Shown one piece after another: positions 11,749-23,819 of a DNA stretch of 64,000 nucleotides. The stretch lies in contig BLAL01000199.1 in the NCBI GenBank assembly GCA_015698045.1, positions 186,001 to 250,000 of the forward strand, in the 5' to 3' direction. Origin of the DNA: Rhizophagus clarus (Eukaryota > Glomeromycota > Glomeromycetes > Glomerales > Glomeraceae). The position numbers were made by a program, and so were the translations under genes. Position 1 is the first letter of the stretch. Each line of letters starts with the position of its first letter. The notes under the pieces were generated by a model. That model saw nothing but the letters and a program-made list of their open reading frames with translations. It was not told where the DNA came from and did no database searches.

Positions 11749-13478
11749 TTATTATAAACTTACACTAAAACAACAAAATGGAAACAACAAATACAGGAAA
11801 CTTCCATAAGTTCTTAAATATGGAGGTAGAAAGAAATTTTTATAGAAACTTTTGCAATATAAGACAAGAAAACAAAAAAAAATTTTTTAGCAGAGTCGAT
11901 AAAAAGTTTGGACAACCTAAACAAGAAGATATAGACTATTTCAGACACCTAAGACAAATAACTGGCTTAGAAAGCAGACTAGTAGAAATTATTTACAAAG
12001 CTATAGAGGAAGTTGCCACAGATATACTGTATATCGCTTAGACATTATTTGACTTAAGAAAAATACTGAATGACTTCGCTCATAGTTTCAAGAGGTGTAG
12101 AAAAAGTCACGCAACTGTGAGTTAACGCTATCGAAAAAGGAAGCAGAAGTGAAAGTCAAGGAACGAATAATATTGCAGAAAGATGAGAAAATTGCTAAAA
12201 TAAGTAATGACGCCAGAAAATAAGGAATTTACTTAATAAAGAAAAGATGCTTAACATCAAGATAAAGAAAAGCATCAAAAATAATAAGATCACTAGACAC
12301 AAAAATTGGAGTACCTGACTTCAGCAATATGCTTATCAAAAAATGAAGATCAATACCAGGACACAAGTGATTGACACAAATGTCTATAAACAAGAATTAT
12401 CAGAGTTTAGAATATATAATATACCAAAGATCGCTAATGATCAGATGATATATGAACACATCACTTATTGGGGCAAAGTACAAGAACTTTAAATTAAACA
12501 ATTACATAAATACAAAATGGTATTGGTAAAAATACACTTATACAAGAATGGGTCAAATGGTAATATTATTTTAAGAGAGATGACAAACCTACTGACGTAT
12601 AATTCACTTTTAGTTTGATTTTCAATGAAAGTATCAACCACAAGCATCTAAAATCAATCAAAATTCAAAGTTTACAAACACGTGAACAGGTCATTAACTC
12701 TGGAAGAGAAAAAGAAAATACTAATGGATTATCATAAGAAATACAACATGTCCTTTTATACTCTTTATCAAGATTAAACACGTGAAATATCTTCAAATAG
12801 GATGCGTTAATGAAGACATAAGAACCATGGTCAGTAATAAATCAGCAGATTGGATTAATGAAGAAAAAATAAACTGGACTAACTTTGAGAATAAGAACAA
12901 CCTGATGATAATAGATTAAAAACCCAAAGGGAAAAGACTACTCAAAGCTGAAAAAATACCAATATCAGATGAAGAACTTAAAGTTTTTGGACTAATGAGA
13001 GATGAATGGAATGCTCAAATCTTGGATGATGAAATTGATAAAAGAACGAGGAATATATACATGTAAAAATAGACAACAGATGATACCTGAAGACAGAAGT
13101 AATTACAGACAAAGTAACATAAAAAACAAAAATACAAGAAAAAATATAACATAATCAAAAAATAATGAAAAAATTTCTTGGGTGGGATATAAAATAATTG
13201 GTAATGCCAAGTGCTACAGGTAAGATATATAGGAACTAATTACTTAGACATAAAGTATATAGTAAGAAATGTGAAAATCATATTAATTCCATGTAATTAG
13301 ACATAGTTATCCAATTTAACTTACTTTTATACTGGATATTAATTTAGTTTAAAACAGGTTAAGTATACATAAATGATATATAGTGAATTTTTATTTACTA
13401 AGGTATACAATATTGTAGATGTTCTTTTTACATATAATACAATAAAATATGCATTTACCATGTTTAAAAAAAAAAGAA
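11749..13478 (+). mobile_element. Polyadenylated retrocopy (ORF1-like mRNA) inside LINE-A
   Basis: The insertion is flanked by CATAATAG at 11741-11748 and 13479-13486. Removing the insert plus one copy restores an unbroken LINE ORF2 frame (FESKVIIDAFIQER). The right end has AATAAA at 13441, then an A-run (13466-13475) just before the duplication, so it looks like a processed transcript inserted by LINE machinery. Near its 5' end is a frame from METTNTGNF (11778-12041). Further on, decayed pieces such as EHITYWGKV (about 12450) resemble the RRM-like fold of LINE ORF1 proteins. There is no endonuclease or RT, so it is an ORF1-only or gag-like retrocopy that must have moved in trans. Confidence 0.75.
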
Positions 13479-13486
13479 CATAATAG

Positions 13487-15072
13487 ACGCGTTTATACAA
13501 GAAAGGAATCAAAATTATAAAACAGACAAAAAGAAGATGATTAAATCTGTTTTAGAACGTCCTCATACCTCTTTATCTATTGATAAAGTTTATAAAAATG
13601 ACAACAATGAAGACACTCTTTATACTGAAGAAGCGGAAGTTAAAGAGCAAACTAACCTTCATTTCCAAATGGTAGCTGGAGCTATCAATTGTGAGAAAAA
13701 TTTATCCCAACATCCTGAATGGCGAAATCAATATCAATCCAAACATGATGTACAACACACCATATATAATGATTTAATGAAATACCTAATGTAGACGAAT
13801 GGATAGATAACGTTAAATCCCTCCCTAATAATAAAGCTGCTAGCCTTTCTGGCATATCGTATGAAATGTTGAAAATTTTGAACAAAGACAACCAATCCTT
13901 CTTCCATGCCTTTATATGTGTATGCATGGATTTAAATGACATACCTGACGAATGGAAGAAAGCTACAATATATCACATTCCAAAGCTGAAACCCTTCTTC
14001 ACTAATTTAACAAACACTAGACTGATCACACTTCTTGAAACTCCTTGAAAAGCTTTCATCAGCCTATTGAATAAACGCCTTAGTCAAATATTGAAGAACA
14101 ATAATGTGCTCAAAGGAAACCAATTTGCTGCTTTACTGGGCAACTCTACCTTTAAACCTATACGCATGATTAATGAAATAATACAAGACGCAAAAGAAAA
14201 TAACAAAGAACTTTGGCTTCTCTCTCAAGACCTAGGAAGGCCTACGATTACGTAAACATATTCATGCTGGAAAGGGGATGGATGGAACATATAAGATACC
14301 ATCAAATTTTATAAAGACAATATCCAGCCTTTTCAAAAATTGACAAAATCAAGTAATTACCGCTTATGGTCTGACTGATCCATATGACATGTTAATTGGC
14401 ATTGATCAAGAGGAGGTCATATCACCGTTGTTATGGTGTATATACTATGATCCCCTACTATGCGAGATAGAACAAAGAAAATTTGGCTATACTTTAGAAG
14501 CTCCTAAGATAGCCTTAAATAAATTTTATGGTGAAAATACATCTGATGAAATAGAGAAACTTACAATATCATCCAGTGCATACATGGACGATACTCAATG
14601 GCTCACTCCTAGCCAGAATAACTTAGAAAAAATACTTGAGATAGCAGTCTCCTTCTACAAACTTAACGATATTCAAGTTAATAAAGGAAGATATAAACCA
14701 AAATTAAAATCGCATAAACCTGTTACTTTAAGGTTTGGGTCTGATTCAATCTTCATAATTCCTGTTTCACCTCAAAGTTTTATCCGCATACTTGGCATCT
14801 ATTTTGATGAAAGAAATACTTTTCAATCAACAATCAAACAAATTAATGACAAAATCAATGAATTACAACATAAATATGCTAGGAAAAGGATCACTGATAA
14901 ACATATGATCTACATTTTCAATAGCGTTGTTATTCCCAAAATTAAATTCATGGATAAGATTATGAAACAGTTTCTATCGACATTCAAGAAAAAACTACAT
15001 CTTTCGATAACCACATCTAATGAAATCTTTTTTAATAAGATCTATAATATTAAAGACATTCATGACAATTAG
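13487..15072 (+). pseudogene. LINE-A ORF2, reverse transcriptase part
   Basis: Copies the element RNA into DNA at the nicked target. Visible RT landmarks: LPNNKAASLSGISYEMLK (13831), WKKATIYHIPK (13953), LITLLETP then a stop where Arg is expected before KAF (about 14046), the KGNQF block (14115), motif A region LLSQDL (about 14219) broken by a frameshift, motif B GIDQEEVISPLLW (14398), motif C AYMDDTQW with the catalytic Asp pair (14579), and motif E RILGIYF (about 14789). Stop codons and two frame changes make it inactive. The frame ends at 15070 without RNase H. The upstream linker is in MIKSVLERPHTSLS (13537). Confidence 0.85.
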
Positions 15073-15085
15073 GATCAAGCCAAAA

Positions 15086-15869
15086 AATTAATGATATTTT
15101 GGTATTAGGTAGATCTGTAAAATCTGTGAAAATTATCTGTGAATATAAATTGCTATCTGGATATCTGCATATCTGGATGCATATCTGGATAGATCATCCA
15201 CAGATCTAACCTTTAAGTCTAACAGGGTTCAATTAATAAAAGAAGAGTATACATGTTAGTTGATAATCTTAGATGTTGATAAATAAGAGTTTGTATAGAT
15301 ATAAGTGGCTTGTTAGTAATTGATACTATAGTTTACTTAGAATCTGTAGTTAATTACAGAGGTTTCTGTAATACTTTCTATCACGAACCTACCTTTAAGT
15401 ATTCAACACTTGCATTGTTTTATATATAAATATAAATATAAAATATATATATTACTATACATTACTATATAAACTCTTTCCTTTACCCATTATTACCTTT
15501 TTATTTTTTCTATAAGTTGATTGTTATTTAAGACAAAAGTTTAAAGTACTATAAACTTGGGTTTCCTTGTACTAAATAAGGACCCCAAAAACTTCATATA
15601 AAGATTACTGGTAAAATGGGTAAAACTATTATAAAATATCAAAAATTGTTATTGAATAAGATGGGTAATATTATTATAAACACAATTAAGGTTTTTATTA
15701 AATTGGATAAGAGACAGATCATTATTATATAAAATAGGTAATGATTTTATAATTCATTTTCAGGTTATTATTATAGTAGGTAATGATTATATATATATAT
15801 ATATATTGTATAATTGACAAAAATATTAAATTCACGGGAATGACCAAAAGATTCTCAAGAATTATTACA
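15086..15869. other. Non-coding stretch with simple repeats
   Basis: Bases 15100-15210 carry repeated ATCTGGATA/ATCTGTGAA words in both orientations, similar in style to the ends of the element at 48.4 kb. AT dinucleotide runs lie at 15421-15475 and 15788-15807. No gene seen. Confidence 0.5.
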
Positions 15870-16262
15870 TTTTGAAGATCTTATTAAAATATCATAAGTA
15901 TCCAAATAATAATATTCAATCATCAGCACTTTTTGATATTAATAAATGTAGACAAGAATGGACAGGATTTAAAATAATTATTAATAATTCTTCTAAAGAT
16001 ATAGATATAATTCTTCCTTTACTGATTCAAGATTACAATGATATTTTTCCAAATATTATTAAATAATTCAACTAATCTATTGTATTCCCTTTTCAAGCGT
16101 AGAATGTGAGCATGAATTCAGTAGACAGAGTCAAATTAAAACTAAAAATAGAAATTCATTAACTACAAATATATTAGATATGTTGATGCATACTCAAAAT
16201 TTGATTATAATCATGCATATATTATTTGGATTAATCAAAAGAAATGTATTGGTATTAAAAAA
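15870..16262 (+). pseudogene. hAT transposase C-terminal scrap
   Basis: Two overlapping frames read as one eroded hAT dimerisation region. The first gives CRQEWTGFKIIINNSS and LLIQDYNDIFPNIIK (to 16064). A one-base shift then continues as LIYCIPFSSVECEHEFS and KTKNRNSLTTN (about 16075-16170), then YIIWINQKK near 16225. The S-V-E-x-x-F-S pattern is typical of the hAT C-terminal (Dimer_Tnp_hAT) domain, normally S-x-x-E-R-x-F-S. The catalytic core is absent. Confidence 0.6.
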
Positions 16263-16499
16263 TAATCATGTTTGTACTGTTCAAATAATTATTGAAATAA
16301 AAAAATAGAAATTTAGTGCTTTTGTTATATGTTAATAAATCTCTGACATCTATAAAATTTACCAGAAATTTGCTGTATTATATCTAAAAAAATTCCAGGT
16401 TGAAAAAATTTGACAGATTTATTAAAAATCTTTTAAAAAATCTAGCAAAATTTAAGTAATATTTGTGCGCTGGTTGTTAGTGTTATTATATCATTTTTG

Positions 16500-17215
16500 T
16501 AGTAAATCATCAGTATACATGTCCAAGGGATTTGTTAAAGAATAAGTCAAATTTAATTTTAGGTAAGCTTCAAGGAGATCATGTTATAAATTATTGTCAT
16601 CAATCTATCTATAGATCCATCTGAATCCTTTGTGCTCATTATTGGGATATTGAAGTAATATCCTTGATGCTAGGCGCACAGTTAATTCTGATTCTTTGGT
16701 GCTGGCCAGGGAGTGATCTGTCTCTATGCTATTTGAATGGTTGTAAATAGACATGTCCAAAAAATTAGTCCATTCATGATTGACAAAATGAATTCCCTTT
16801 GCATTTTTTGAAGGATGAAGTAACCTAATTCTAATCCTAGGGACAGATATTATAGATCTATCACAGCTCTGCAGGAATGTGACCAAAAGTTTATCCTCAC
16901 TATTTTCATCTGGTGTTAAAGTACCAATCACCATTAGAGCGTGATCTTTGACTGAGAAGTGTTATGATCAAGTATACGATTTCTCAATCTTGCCTATTAT
17001 AATGTTCTCCAAAGGATCCCCTGAAAAATATCTAACTAAAGAGTTTCTAGCATGTCTATCCTGCAGTAGTTGAAGCAAATAAATGAAGAGTAAAGACTTT
17101 AATGGCACATTAATAAGAATAGCCAAGTTATGAACTTGAATCATGTTCTTTTAAAGACAATCCTGACATCTGAGCCAAACTGATTATTCATAAAAGGAAC
17201 TTTGCTACAAATAAA
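16500..17215 (-). pseudogene. Unrecognised eroded coding segment
   Basis: The longest frame is 16934-16605 (LVTFLQSCDRSIISVPRI, then HEWTNFLDMSIYNHSN, ending IYR). Upstream on the same strand, pieces such as AILINVPLKSLLF and LENIIIGKIEK read in other frames to about 17190. Downstream, LKLNLTYS and NPLDMYTDD continue to about 16500. The pieces look like one former protein of more than 200 residues broken by frameshifts. No family was recognised. The amino-acid style (long hydrophobic helices between charged loops) fits a transposon-borne protein, but this is a guess. Confidence 0.4.
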
Positions 17216-17267
17216 TAAAATAAAAATTATACTTAATATTATTAAAAATGAATCTTGCTAATTTGCT

Positions 17268-18860
17268 CCCTGGGTGAAATCACCCAGGTGATTTCACCTG
17301 TAAATAATTTCCAAAATTCAGGTGATTTACACGTATAAAAAATTTTACCCCAGGTGATTTCACTCATAATTAATTTATGAAATTTGATTGGCTAAAATTT
17401 ACAATATTACGCATGTAAAGAATCTAATGATCGGCTAATTTTTATTTGAAAATTTCCGTTAAATAATTAATCTGACTACAAAAATAATAAAATTTATTTA
17501 TATATTAAATTATGACTTTATTTATTTAAATACTGTTTATCAAAGTACAAACTTTAATGTAACTAGTAATGATAATAATTATATAAAAAAAAGTCTAACA
17601 ATAATGGTAAAAAGAGAGAGAAAAAATGGAAATAATAAAAAAGAATCATTAGAAACAAAAAAAACCAATGGGATGAAATGGTGACATAAAGTATAATTGG
17701 AGACAAAGAAAATGATAGGGAACGAAAGAGATAGCAGAAAAAGAAAAGATAGTGAAAAGACGAGGAAAAGGACGCGATAATAAAAAAGAATAGGATTGAA
17801 AACAAAAGGAAATAGGGACGAAGTGAAAGGGGACAAAAACGAAAATAAAAAGATAATGAGAGGGGACAAAAAACAAAAGGATAACGAGAAGATGATGAAC
17901 GAAAAGATGATGTGGGTAAAATGATGATGAAAGTGAAACGATGATGAGGGTAAAACGATGATGAAGGTGAAATGATAATGAGGGTAAAACGATGATGAGG
18001 GTGAAACGATGATGAGGACGAAATAATCATGAGAATGAAACAATAATAAGGACAAAATGGTGATGAGAACAAAAAAAAGAAAGGGAGTGAAAATGAAAAG
18101 AAAAGGGAAACAAATTAACGAAAAGACAAACCATAAAAGAAGAAAAAATAGAGTTAGTAAATTGAAATATGAAAACGAATTTGAATAAAAATATAGAGAA
18201 GAAAAAACCGCCATACCTTGTTCGCAAAACTAAGACTTAAAAAAAAAGAAAAGAATTAGAAACAAGAAAACAAAAAAGAGGAAAAAAAAAGAAGCAATAT
18301 ACTTTAATGCAAAACTGGAAGAAATTAAAGACCTAAAAAGAGAAGAGAAATAAGAAAACAAAAAGAGGAAAAAAAAAAGAAGCAATATACTTTAATGCAA
18401 AACTGGAAGAAATTAAAGACCTAAAAAGAGAAGAGAAATAAGAAATGAAAAGAAAAATGAAAACAAAAAAGAAGGAAAGATGAAAAAATGACACTTTTGG
18501 CGTGAAACTGAAAGAGCTTAAAAGACCTAAAAGAAGAGGAAAGGAATTAGAAACAAGAAAGAAAAATGAAAACAAAAGAAGGAAAAAAAGAACATACCTG
18601 CATACTTTCGACCAAGTAAAGGGAAGTGAAAGGGATGAAAAAAAGAAAGGGAGTGAAAAAAAATGAAAAAAAAAGAAGGGGGAGTGAAGAAACAAAAAAA
18701 AATGAAGGGAAGTAAAAAGGAACGAAAAAAAAAATAAAGAGGGAGCGAAAAAAAATAAACAAAAAAACTACAAAAATTAATTGGGTTAAATCACCTATAT
18801 TGAAATAATTAAATTATAAAAATCAATCAGGTGATATTACCCGAGTTATATCACCCCCGG
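17268..18860. mobile_element. Non-autonomous TIR element with polypurine core
   Basis: The left end CCCTGGGTGAAATCAC and the right end (minus strand) CCGGGGGTGATATAAC form imperfect inverted repeats. Inside both ends the word AGGTGATTTCAC or close variants recurs (17291, 17319, 17354; inverted at about 18792 and 18830). The flanks (TACTTAATATTATT on the left, TTAATCATTTTCC on the right) reappear together near 24562-24675 without this insert, consistent with an insertion. No gene is inside. No clean target duplication was identified. It looks like a MITE-like element whose core is low-complexity purine DNA. Confidence 0.6.
17580..18775 (+). repeat. Long polypurine (A/G) tract with tandem repeats
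   Basis: For about 1.2 kb the plus strand is nearly all A and G with few pyrimidines. Bases 17895-18060 are a GATGATGA(R)GGTGAAACGAT-type tandem repeat. An exact-looking 88-bp duplication lies at 18264-18351 and 18352-18439 (both carry AATATACTTTAATGCAAAAC). The Phe/Ser-rich reading frames on the minus strand are products of this composition and not genes. Such tracts can form triplex (H-DNA) structures. Confidence 0.8.
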
Positions 18861-18963
18861 TTAAAATTAGTTATAATCATTAAAAATTATCTATTTATTA
18901 AAAGTTTATTAATAAGAATAATTAATTCATTATTGTACTTCTGAACTTAATCATTTTCCATTC

Positions 18964-20670
18964 TTGGAGATCTGTGAACCAAATTTTTACAGAAAAAAAC
19001 ATTTTATTTTTATCATGAAGAAAGGATTTTTGCTAACAAAATCAGCTTCTAAAACAGTATCAACATTTTTTACAACCCAAGTTACCCCTACTCCTGCTTT
19101 AAAGGATGTTTCTTCTAACTGTTTTCATGATGTTATGGTAGATTTTATCTCAGGACTCATCAAAAGGAACCCTTCATCACTTTTTAGTTCAATAATAACT
19201 TCAGAGCCCTCAGCTATAGACGTGTTCCTTAATACTTACAAGGACCAAGCTGTTCCTATAGAAAAGTTGTTACAAAATATGAATCGCAATGACTGTTTTC
19301 CTATCATAACTCAATTTTTAGCTACTTTTCTTAATCTCTTTCTCTTAAACGATGAAAACCAGGAAATTTTTTTATGGATTCTGAAATTTGCTGAGTGTAG
19401 AAGCATAGCAACAAACAATTTCCAGATATGGAAGATCTAGGGGATCCTATGCACCAATGAGACGCATTAATGAATTTTAATGAGATTAATGAAGATTTAC
19501 AAGGATTATTGGATAATAATCCAGGCGCTACACCCCCGCGCAATGTTACACCTATACTGGTCATGCCTTTAACCAAATCTCAGAAAAGGAGTGCTAAAAA
19601 GAAGGTCCGTAAGGAAAAGAAGACAATGTTGCAATTACAAACTCCTTCTAGACTGGATAAATAAGTAGTGCCCACTTTTAGCGCTAAATCTACTCTGGTT
19701 CAAGGACAGTTACTTTTAATCAAAGTTTACTTTCTCCTCCTTCCACACCCTTTAAGCAATTGAAGCAAAATTCTCAATCACAATCAACACCTATTGACAA
19801 TGGAAAGAAATTAAAACAGAAGAAGACAGACAAAACCTTCAAGAATAGCAATGTTATTATTACTGAATATTGTCCTCAAGGAGAAGAACAAGCACAATTA
19901 CTCGACCTTGTAGTGTATGATATTCTGGCCAAATGAGATAACTATACTCTACTGGCCAATTTAGGATGATGGGGTAAGGTCATATCAGTCAGCACAAGGG
20001 TGCACAAGAAGTATCTATCTGCGAGAGTTCGACTGATTCCTGACTACGAGTGCTTGAAATGCTACAATGGAGGGGACTAGACTGTCAACTTGGAAGGGAT
20101 CCCTGTTTGATGGTTTCCAGCTTCCTGAAATCTCTCAGAAAAGAAATAACGTGAGAAATTCTAAGCTGTTATGTACATTTTTCCAGATGACATGTCAGAT
20201 GCCTCCTTATTCCCAAATGGAAGACCACACCAGTTTTTATTGGATAGTGACATAAAATCATTTAAAATTATTAAGGAAGTTGATGGGTCTAGAAAGTTAA
20301 TAGGTTATTTCAACACTTGGGATCATGTTTCCATTTGCATTAATAACCCTCAGTTTTGGAATAATATACGAATCTCTTGGTGCCATTATTCCACAACCAA
20401 CTTCAAGAATCTATGTAAATCTGCTCAATTTAGCAATGCAGATAAGTTCACAAGGACAACTCATGGGTCTAATTTTTCTTTTTCAGGTTTTAATACTAAC
20501 TACCGCAAGAACAATCAAAATAAAACTCTCAAATCTGGCCACTCTACCAAGAAGATCACTGTCACACCAAGAGCCTGTAAGGTTATAAATACTTACGTTG
20601 CCACCTCTTGGTGAGAGCATAAAAAGAACTTTGCTATGCTTGGTTTGTTAGTACTTAAAGAAGATTAATA
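18964..20670 (+). pseudogene. LINE-C ORF1 relic
   Basis: A frame from about 19015 (MKKGFLLTKSASK) to a stop at 19438 is followed in shifted frames by a basic block (KSQKRSAKKKVRKEKK, 19577) and then an RRM-like domain: LLDLVVYDILAK, WGKVISVSTRVHKKY (about 19970), RVRLIPDYECLKCYN (20026). After a stop come MYIFPDDMSDASLF (20171), FNTWDHVSICINN (about 20309) and a Asn-rich tail ending near 20614. A homologous but far more decayed copy lies at 45720-47170, where ORF2 follows. Here no ORF2 is seen because another element begins at 20702. The protein would be an RNA-binding ORF1/gag-like product. Several stops, two of them TGA or TAG where Trp, Arg or Gln would fit. Confidence 0.6.
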
Positions 20671-20734
20671 ATGAACAAGAATACAATAAGAATACAATAT
20701 CAGGAAATTTTATAGTGCGAAAAGTTGCGCAAGA

Positions 20735-21110
20735 TTACGCATCATAATATTTCGTAAGTTTCCAGACCCGCCGCAAGTTTGCGGAAGAGTAATATTTCGT
20801 AACTTTTTAAAATATTTCGAAATATTATGATATGCAAAGTTTCGTAATTTTACAGTTCGTAATATTCCGTAATTTTACGCATTCGCAATATTTTGTAATT
20901 TTACATAATATTTCATAAGTTTCCAGACCCGCCGCAAGTTTGCGTAAGCGTAATATTTTGTAACTTTTTAAAATATTTCGAAATATTACGATATGCGTAA
21001 TTTTATAGTTCGTAATATTGTGTAATTTTATTGCGTAATATTTCGCAACTTTTTAAAATATTTTGATGATTCGTAATTTTACATAAATATTTTGTAATGT
21101 TTCAAAATTC
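20735..21110. repeat. Left array of TTACG/CGTAATATT words
   Basis: Dense repeats of CGTAATATTTCG, CGTAATTTTACG and ACTTTTTAAAATATTTCGAA, plus two copies of TTTCCAGACCCGCCGCAAG (about 20760 and 20920). The words are partly palindromic. They match the right array in inverse orientation. Confidence 0.75.
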
Positions 21111-21219
21111 ATTTTTGTACTATAAGTTTATATAATGTATATTTTATTAGATATAATATGAATTAAATTATAAAAAATTACAAGTATTTATTACTATATA
21201 TACAGAATATATAAAAGTA

Positions 21220-22000
21220 AAAAAAGAAAGAGTAACGATACAATTAGATGTAAAAAGAAGAGAAACAGCTATAGTAACGTTGGTATTAGATATAAAGATA
21301 AAAGAAATATTGTTAGTATTGTTAGTGTTGTTAATATTAGAGTAAAAAGAGTTAAAGAAACAGTAGAAACATGGATATTATCGTTAGTATTAAAGTACAA
21401 GTAAAAGAAAAAAAGGAAACGTAGATAGTATTGTTAGTATTACGATATAAAGTAACAATTAGGGTAAAAAACGCGTTAGTATTAAAACAATTAGTATTAA
21501 TAAACAAATATTTCTATACCTGCAAAGAATAAACTAAAAATAAAAGAAAAAAGAAAAATAAACATATTGTTGGTATTAAGTAAAAGGAGTAAAAAAAACA
21601 TAATTAGTATTGTTAGTATCGCTAGTATTGAAGTAAAAGTAAAAAGGAATAAAGGAAATATGGATATTATTGTTAGTATTACGACACAAAGTAACAAAGG
21701 TAAAAAGAAAACGAAAATAATTAGTATTAATAAACAAATTTTTCTATACCTGCAAAGAATAAACTAAAAATAAAAGAAAGGGGAGACAAAATAAAAAATA
21801 AACATGTTGTTAGTATTAAGTAAAAGGAGTAAAAAAAATATAATTAGTATTATTAGTATCGATCGTTAGTATTAAAGTAAAGTAAAAAGAAATAAAGGAA
21901 ACATGTATATTATTGTCAGTATTACGATACATGGTAAAAAAGTAAAAAATAATGAAATAATTATTATTAATAAACAAATATTTCTATACCTGCAAAGCAA
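21220..22000. repeat. Internal tandem block, about 240-bp units
   Basis: The segment TTTCTATACCTGCAAAG recurs at about 21510, 21748 and 21978, each time after TTAGTATTAATAAACAAA or a variant. Between them TTGTTAGTATT and GTAAAAAG words repeat. The spacing near 235 bp marks a tandem repeat of about three units. Short frames here are compositional. Confidence 0.75.
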
Positions 22001-22829
22001 TAAATTATGAAATATATGTAAATATTCTGTATATAATTAAAAAATATTGAACAAAAGGATAAAGAAATAATAAAAAGAAGAGAAAAATATTGAACAAAAA
22101 AATAAAGAAATAAAAATAAATAGGACAAAAAACGCGTGCAGATTAAATCACATGCAAGGATCAGCCTAATTTTGATTGGCCAGAAAATACGATACTGTAT
22201 GCACAATCATATCATGCAGATTAATTATCAACAACGCGGGCGTGACATAAATAAATCGTGACTGAAACTTATATTCAATTTGTGTTCAATTTGTGTTGAT
22301 AATTCTGGTAAAAAATTATTAATTTTGGCCAAATTTCGTTAAATTTGTTAAATTTGTGTTGAATTTGTGTTGAATTTGTGTTGCGTAATTTTTTATTTAT
22401 CACAAGAGGATGATATTTAGTAATTGCATGTACGATGTACAAGATTTTTTTTATGATTTTTTTAAGAAATGTACGCAAAATATTTAATCAGAATATAATT
22501 ATTTTTAATTAAATTGATTAAAAAAAATTAATTTTTTTAAGAAATGTATGTGAAATATTTAAAATTCAATAGAATGTGCTAATAATAAATTGTTTTATTT
22601 TTAAATATGATATATTGATATTTATATTTAAAACAATTAAACATGTACATGATTTAATTAATATGTTTAATGATGAAAAGTGTAATAAATTAAATTTTAA
22701 TTGAAACGAGAAATAAAATCAAACCAAAGAGGTATTGTTCAAATTTTATTTAAAGTGACATTTTACGACTTTCTTTCAAATTTTTACTCATCCCAAAATC
22801 AAATTATAAAAATCAAATCTAAACTAATA

Positions 22830-23454
22830 ATGCCTCGCCACACACGTTCACGTCGTTCCCACTATAACGTCCATTGGAACTGGGCTATGATGGACGAACT
22901 TGTTGACATACGCCGAGACAGAAACCGCGCCTACCACAATATTAATGGTAGAAGCCGCTATGATTTTTGGGACTCTGTTGCCAATAGGTTCATATGACTA
23001 ATATCTATAATTTCTTTAAGAAAGAATTTAAATTCAAATTAACCAATCCATTTAATTGAATCAGAATAAATAGAATATTTCGGACGAGAGTTTCTGGGCA
23101 ACAGTGCAGCCAAAAGTGGAGGAACCTCGTCAGGGATTACCATGTAAGTAAATAAATAAAATTACATTCATATAAATTAAATGTATTTATCGAATATTCA
23201 AACTGATTTTGATATTTAGAACTATGTCCTTTATCGTAATGGTAACCCTGGGCGGCGGCTGTAGACGCGTACTGGCCAAAGATATTATCGTGAATTTAGA
23301 ACGAGATTTTGGGAGAGGCCGGGTAATTATACTATAATAAAATTTATAATTAATATTTACATTCATGTTTTAAATTTGATAAATTTGATCAATTTTAGTC
23401 ACGCGTGATGATCGTAGGAGAAGGAGAAACTTACCTACGTATCGTAGAAGATAA
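22830..23454 (+). pseudogene. Myb/SANT-like DNA-binding protein, one in-frame stop
   Basis: Four exons with canonical GT-AG borders join in frame: 22830-22987, 23074-23143, 23220-23322 and 23399-23454, giving 128 codons plus a terminal TAA. The N-terminus is basic (MPRHTRSRRSHY). A trihelix of Myb/SANT type follows: WNWAMMDELVDIRRDRN, NGRSRYDFWDSVANRIF, then VSGQQCSQKWRNLVRDYH, with the spaced Trp residues expected of the fold. The C-terminal part has RTGQRYYREF, FWERPG and ends in a basic patch (DDRRRRRNLPTYRRR), probably a nuclear signal. The only defect is TAG at 23262-23264, where CAG (Gln) or TGG (Trp) would be one transition away. It lies alone between the repeat arrays of a TIR element, so it may bind the element ends. 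That role is inferred. Confidence 0.7.
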
Positions 23455-23819
23455 TTATTTTTATTTCTTTATTTATTAAGTGAGTAGCTAGGCCCAGTCC
23501 GTACCAAATATTGGCTGGAGACTCACGTTTTTTTTGGGCTGTGACTGATACTGACGTCCACGCTGTACAGCCTGGGTACTATTTTATAAAATAGTAGCGA
23601 ACAAGTATCAAATGTGTATTTTTTTATTAAGTTATAATAAAAATTAGAATTTACTTTAATTTTAACATAAAAATTGTAAATGATAAAAAATTCGTAAATA
23701 AAAATAAATTTGTTTTCCCAAACTTAAAAAAAAAGGTGTTTATATAAAAGAAAAGGTGTTTATATTATTCAATAGTATCACATGCCCCTTGTATACGTTC
23801 TACTGCATACGCAGCTTTA

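Larger units (their letters stand above)
7930..15085 (+). mobile_element. LINE retrotransposon A (non-LTR), decayed and interrupted
   Basis: A plus-strand non-LTR element: ORF1 (7938-10177) with RRM-like folds and a CCHC knuckle, then ORF2 with an APE-type endonuclease (10283 onward) and a reverse transcriptase (13487-15072) with a YxDD-type motif. The frame of ORF2 is interrupted at 11741-13486 by a 1.73-kb retrocopy flanked by an 8-bp repeat. Reading stops shortly after RT motif E, so the RNase H region and the 3' tail are missing. Several single stops and frameshifts show that it is no longer active. It resembles the L1/Tx1 style of two-ORF LINEs. Confidence 0.85.

Noticed and set aside
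17563..18762. Long minus-strand frames rich in Phe, Ser, Leu and Ile, up to 211 codons
   Set aside because: They are the pyrimidine-strand translation of the polypurine tract. Several frames are open at once, composition explains them, and no domain is seen.
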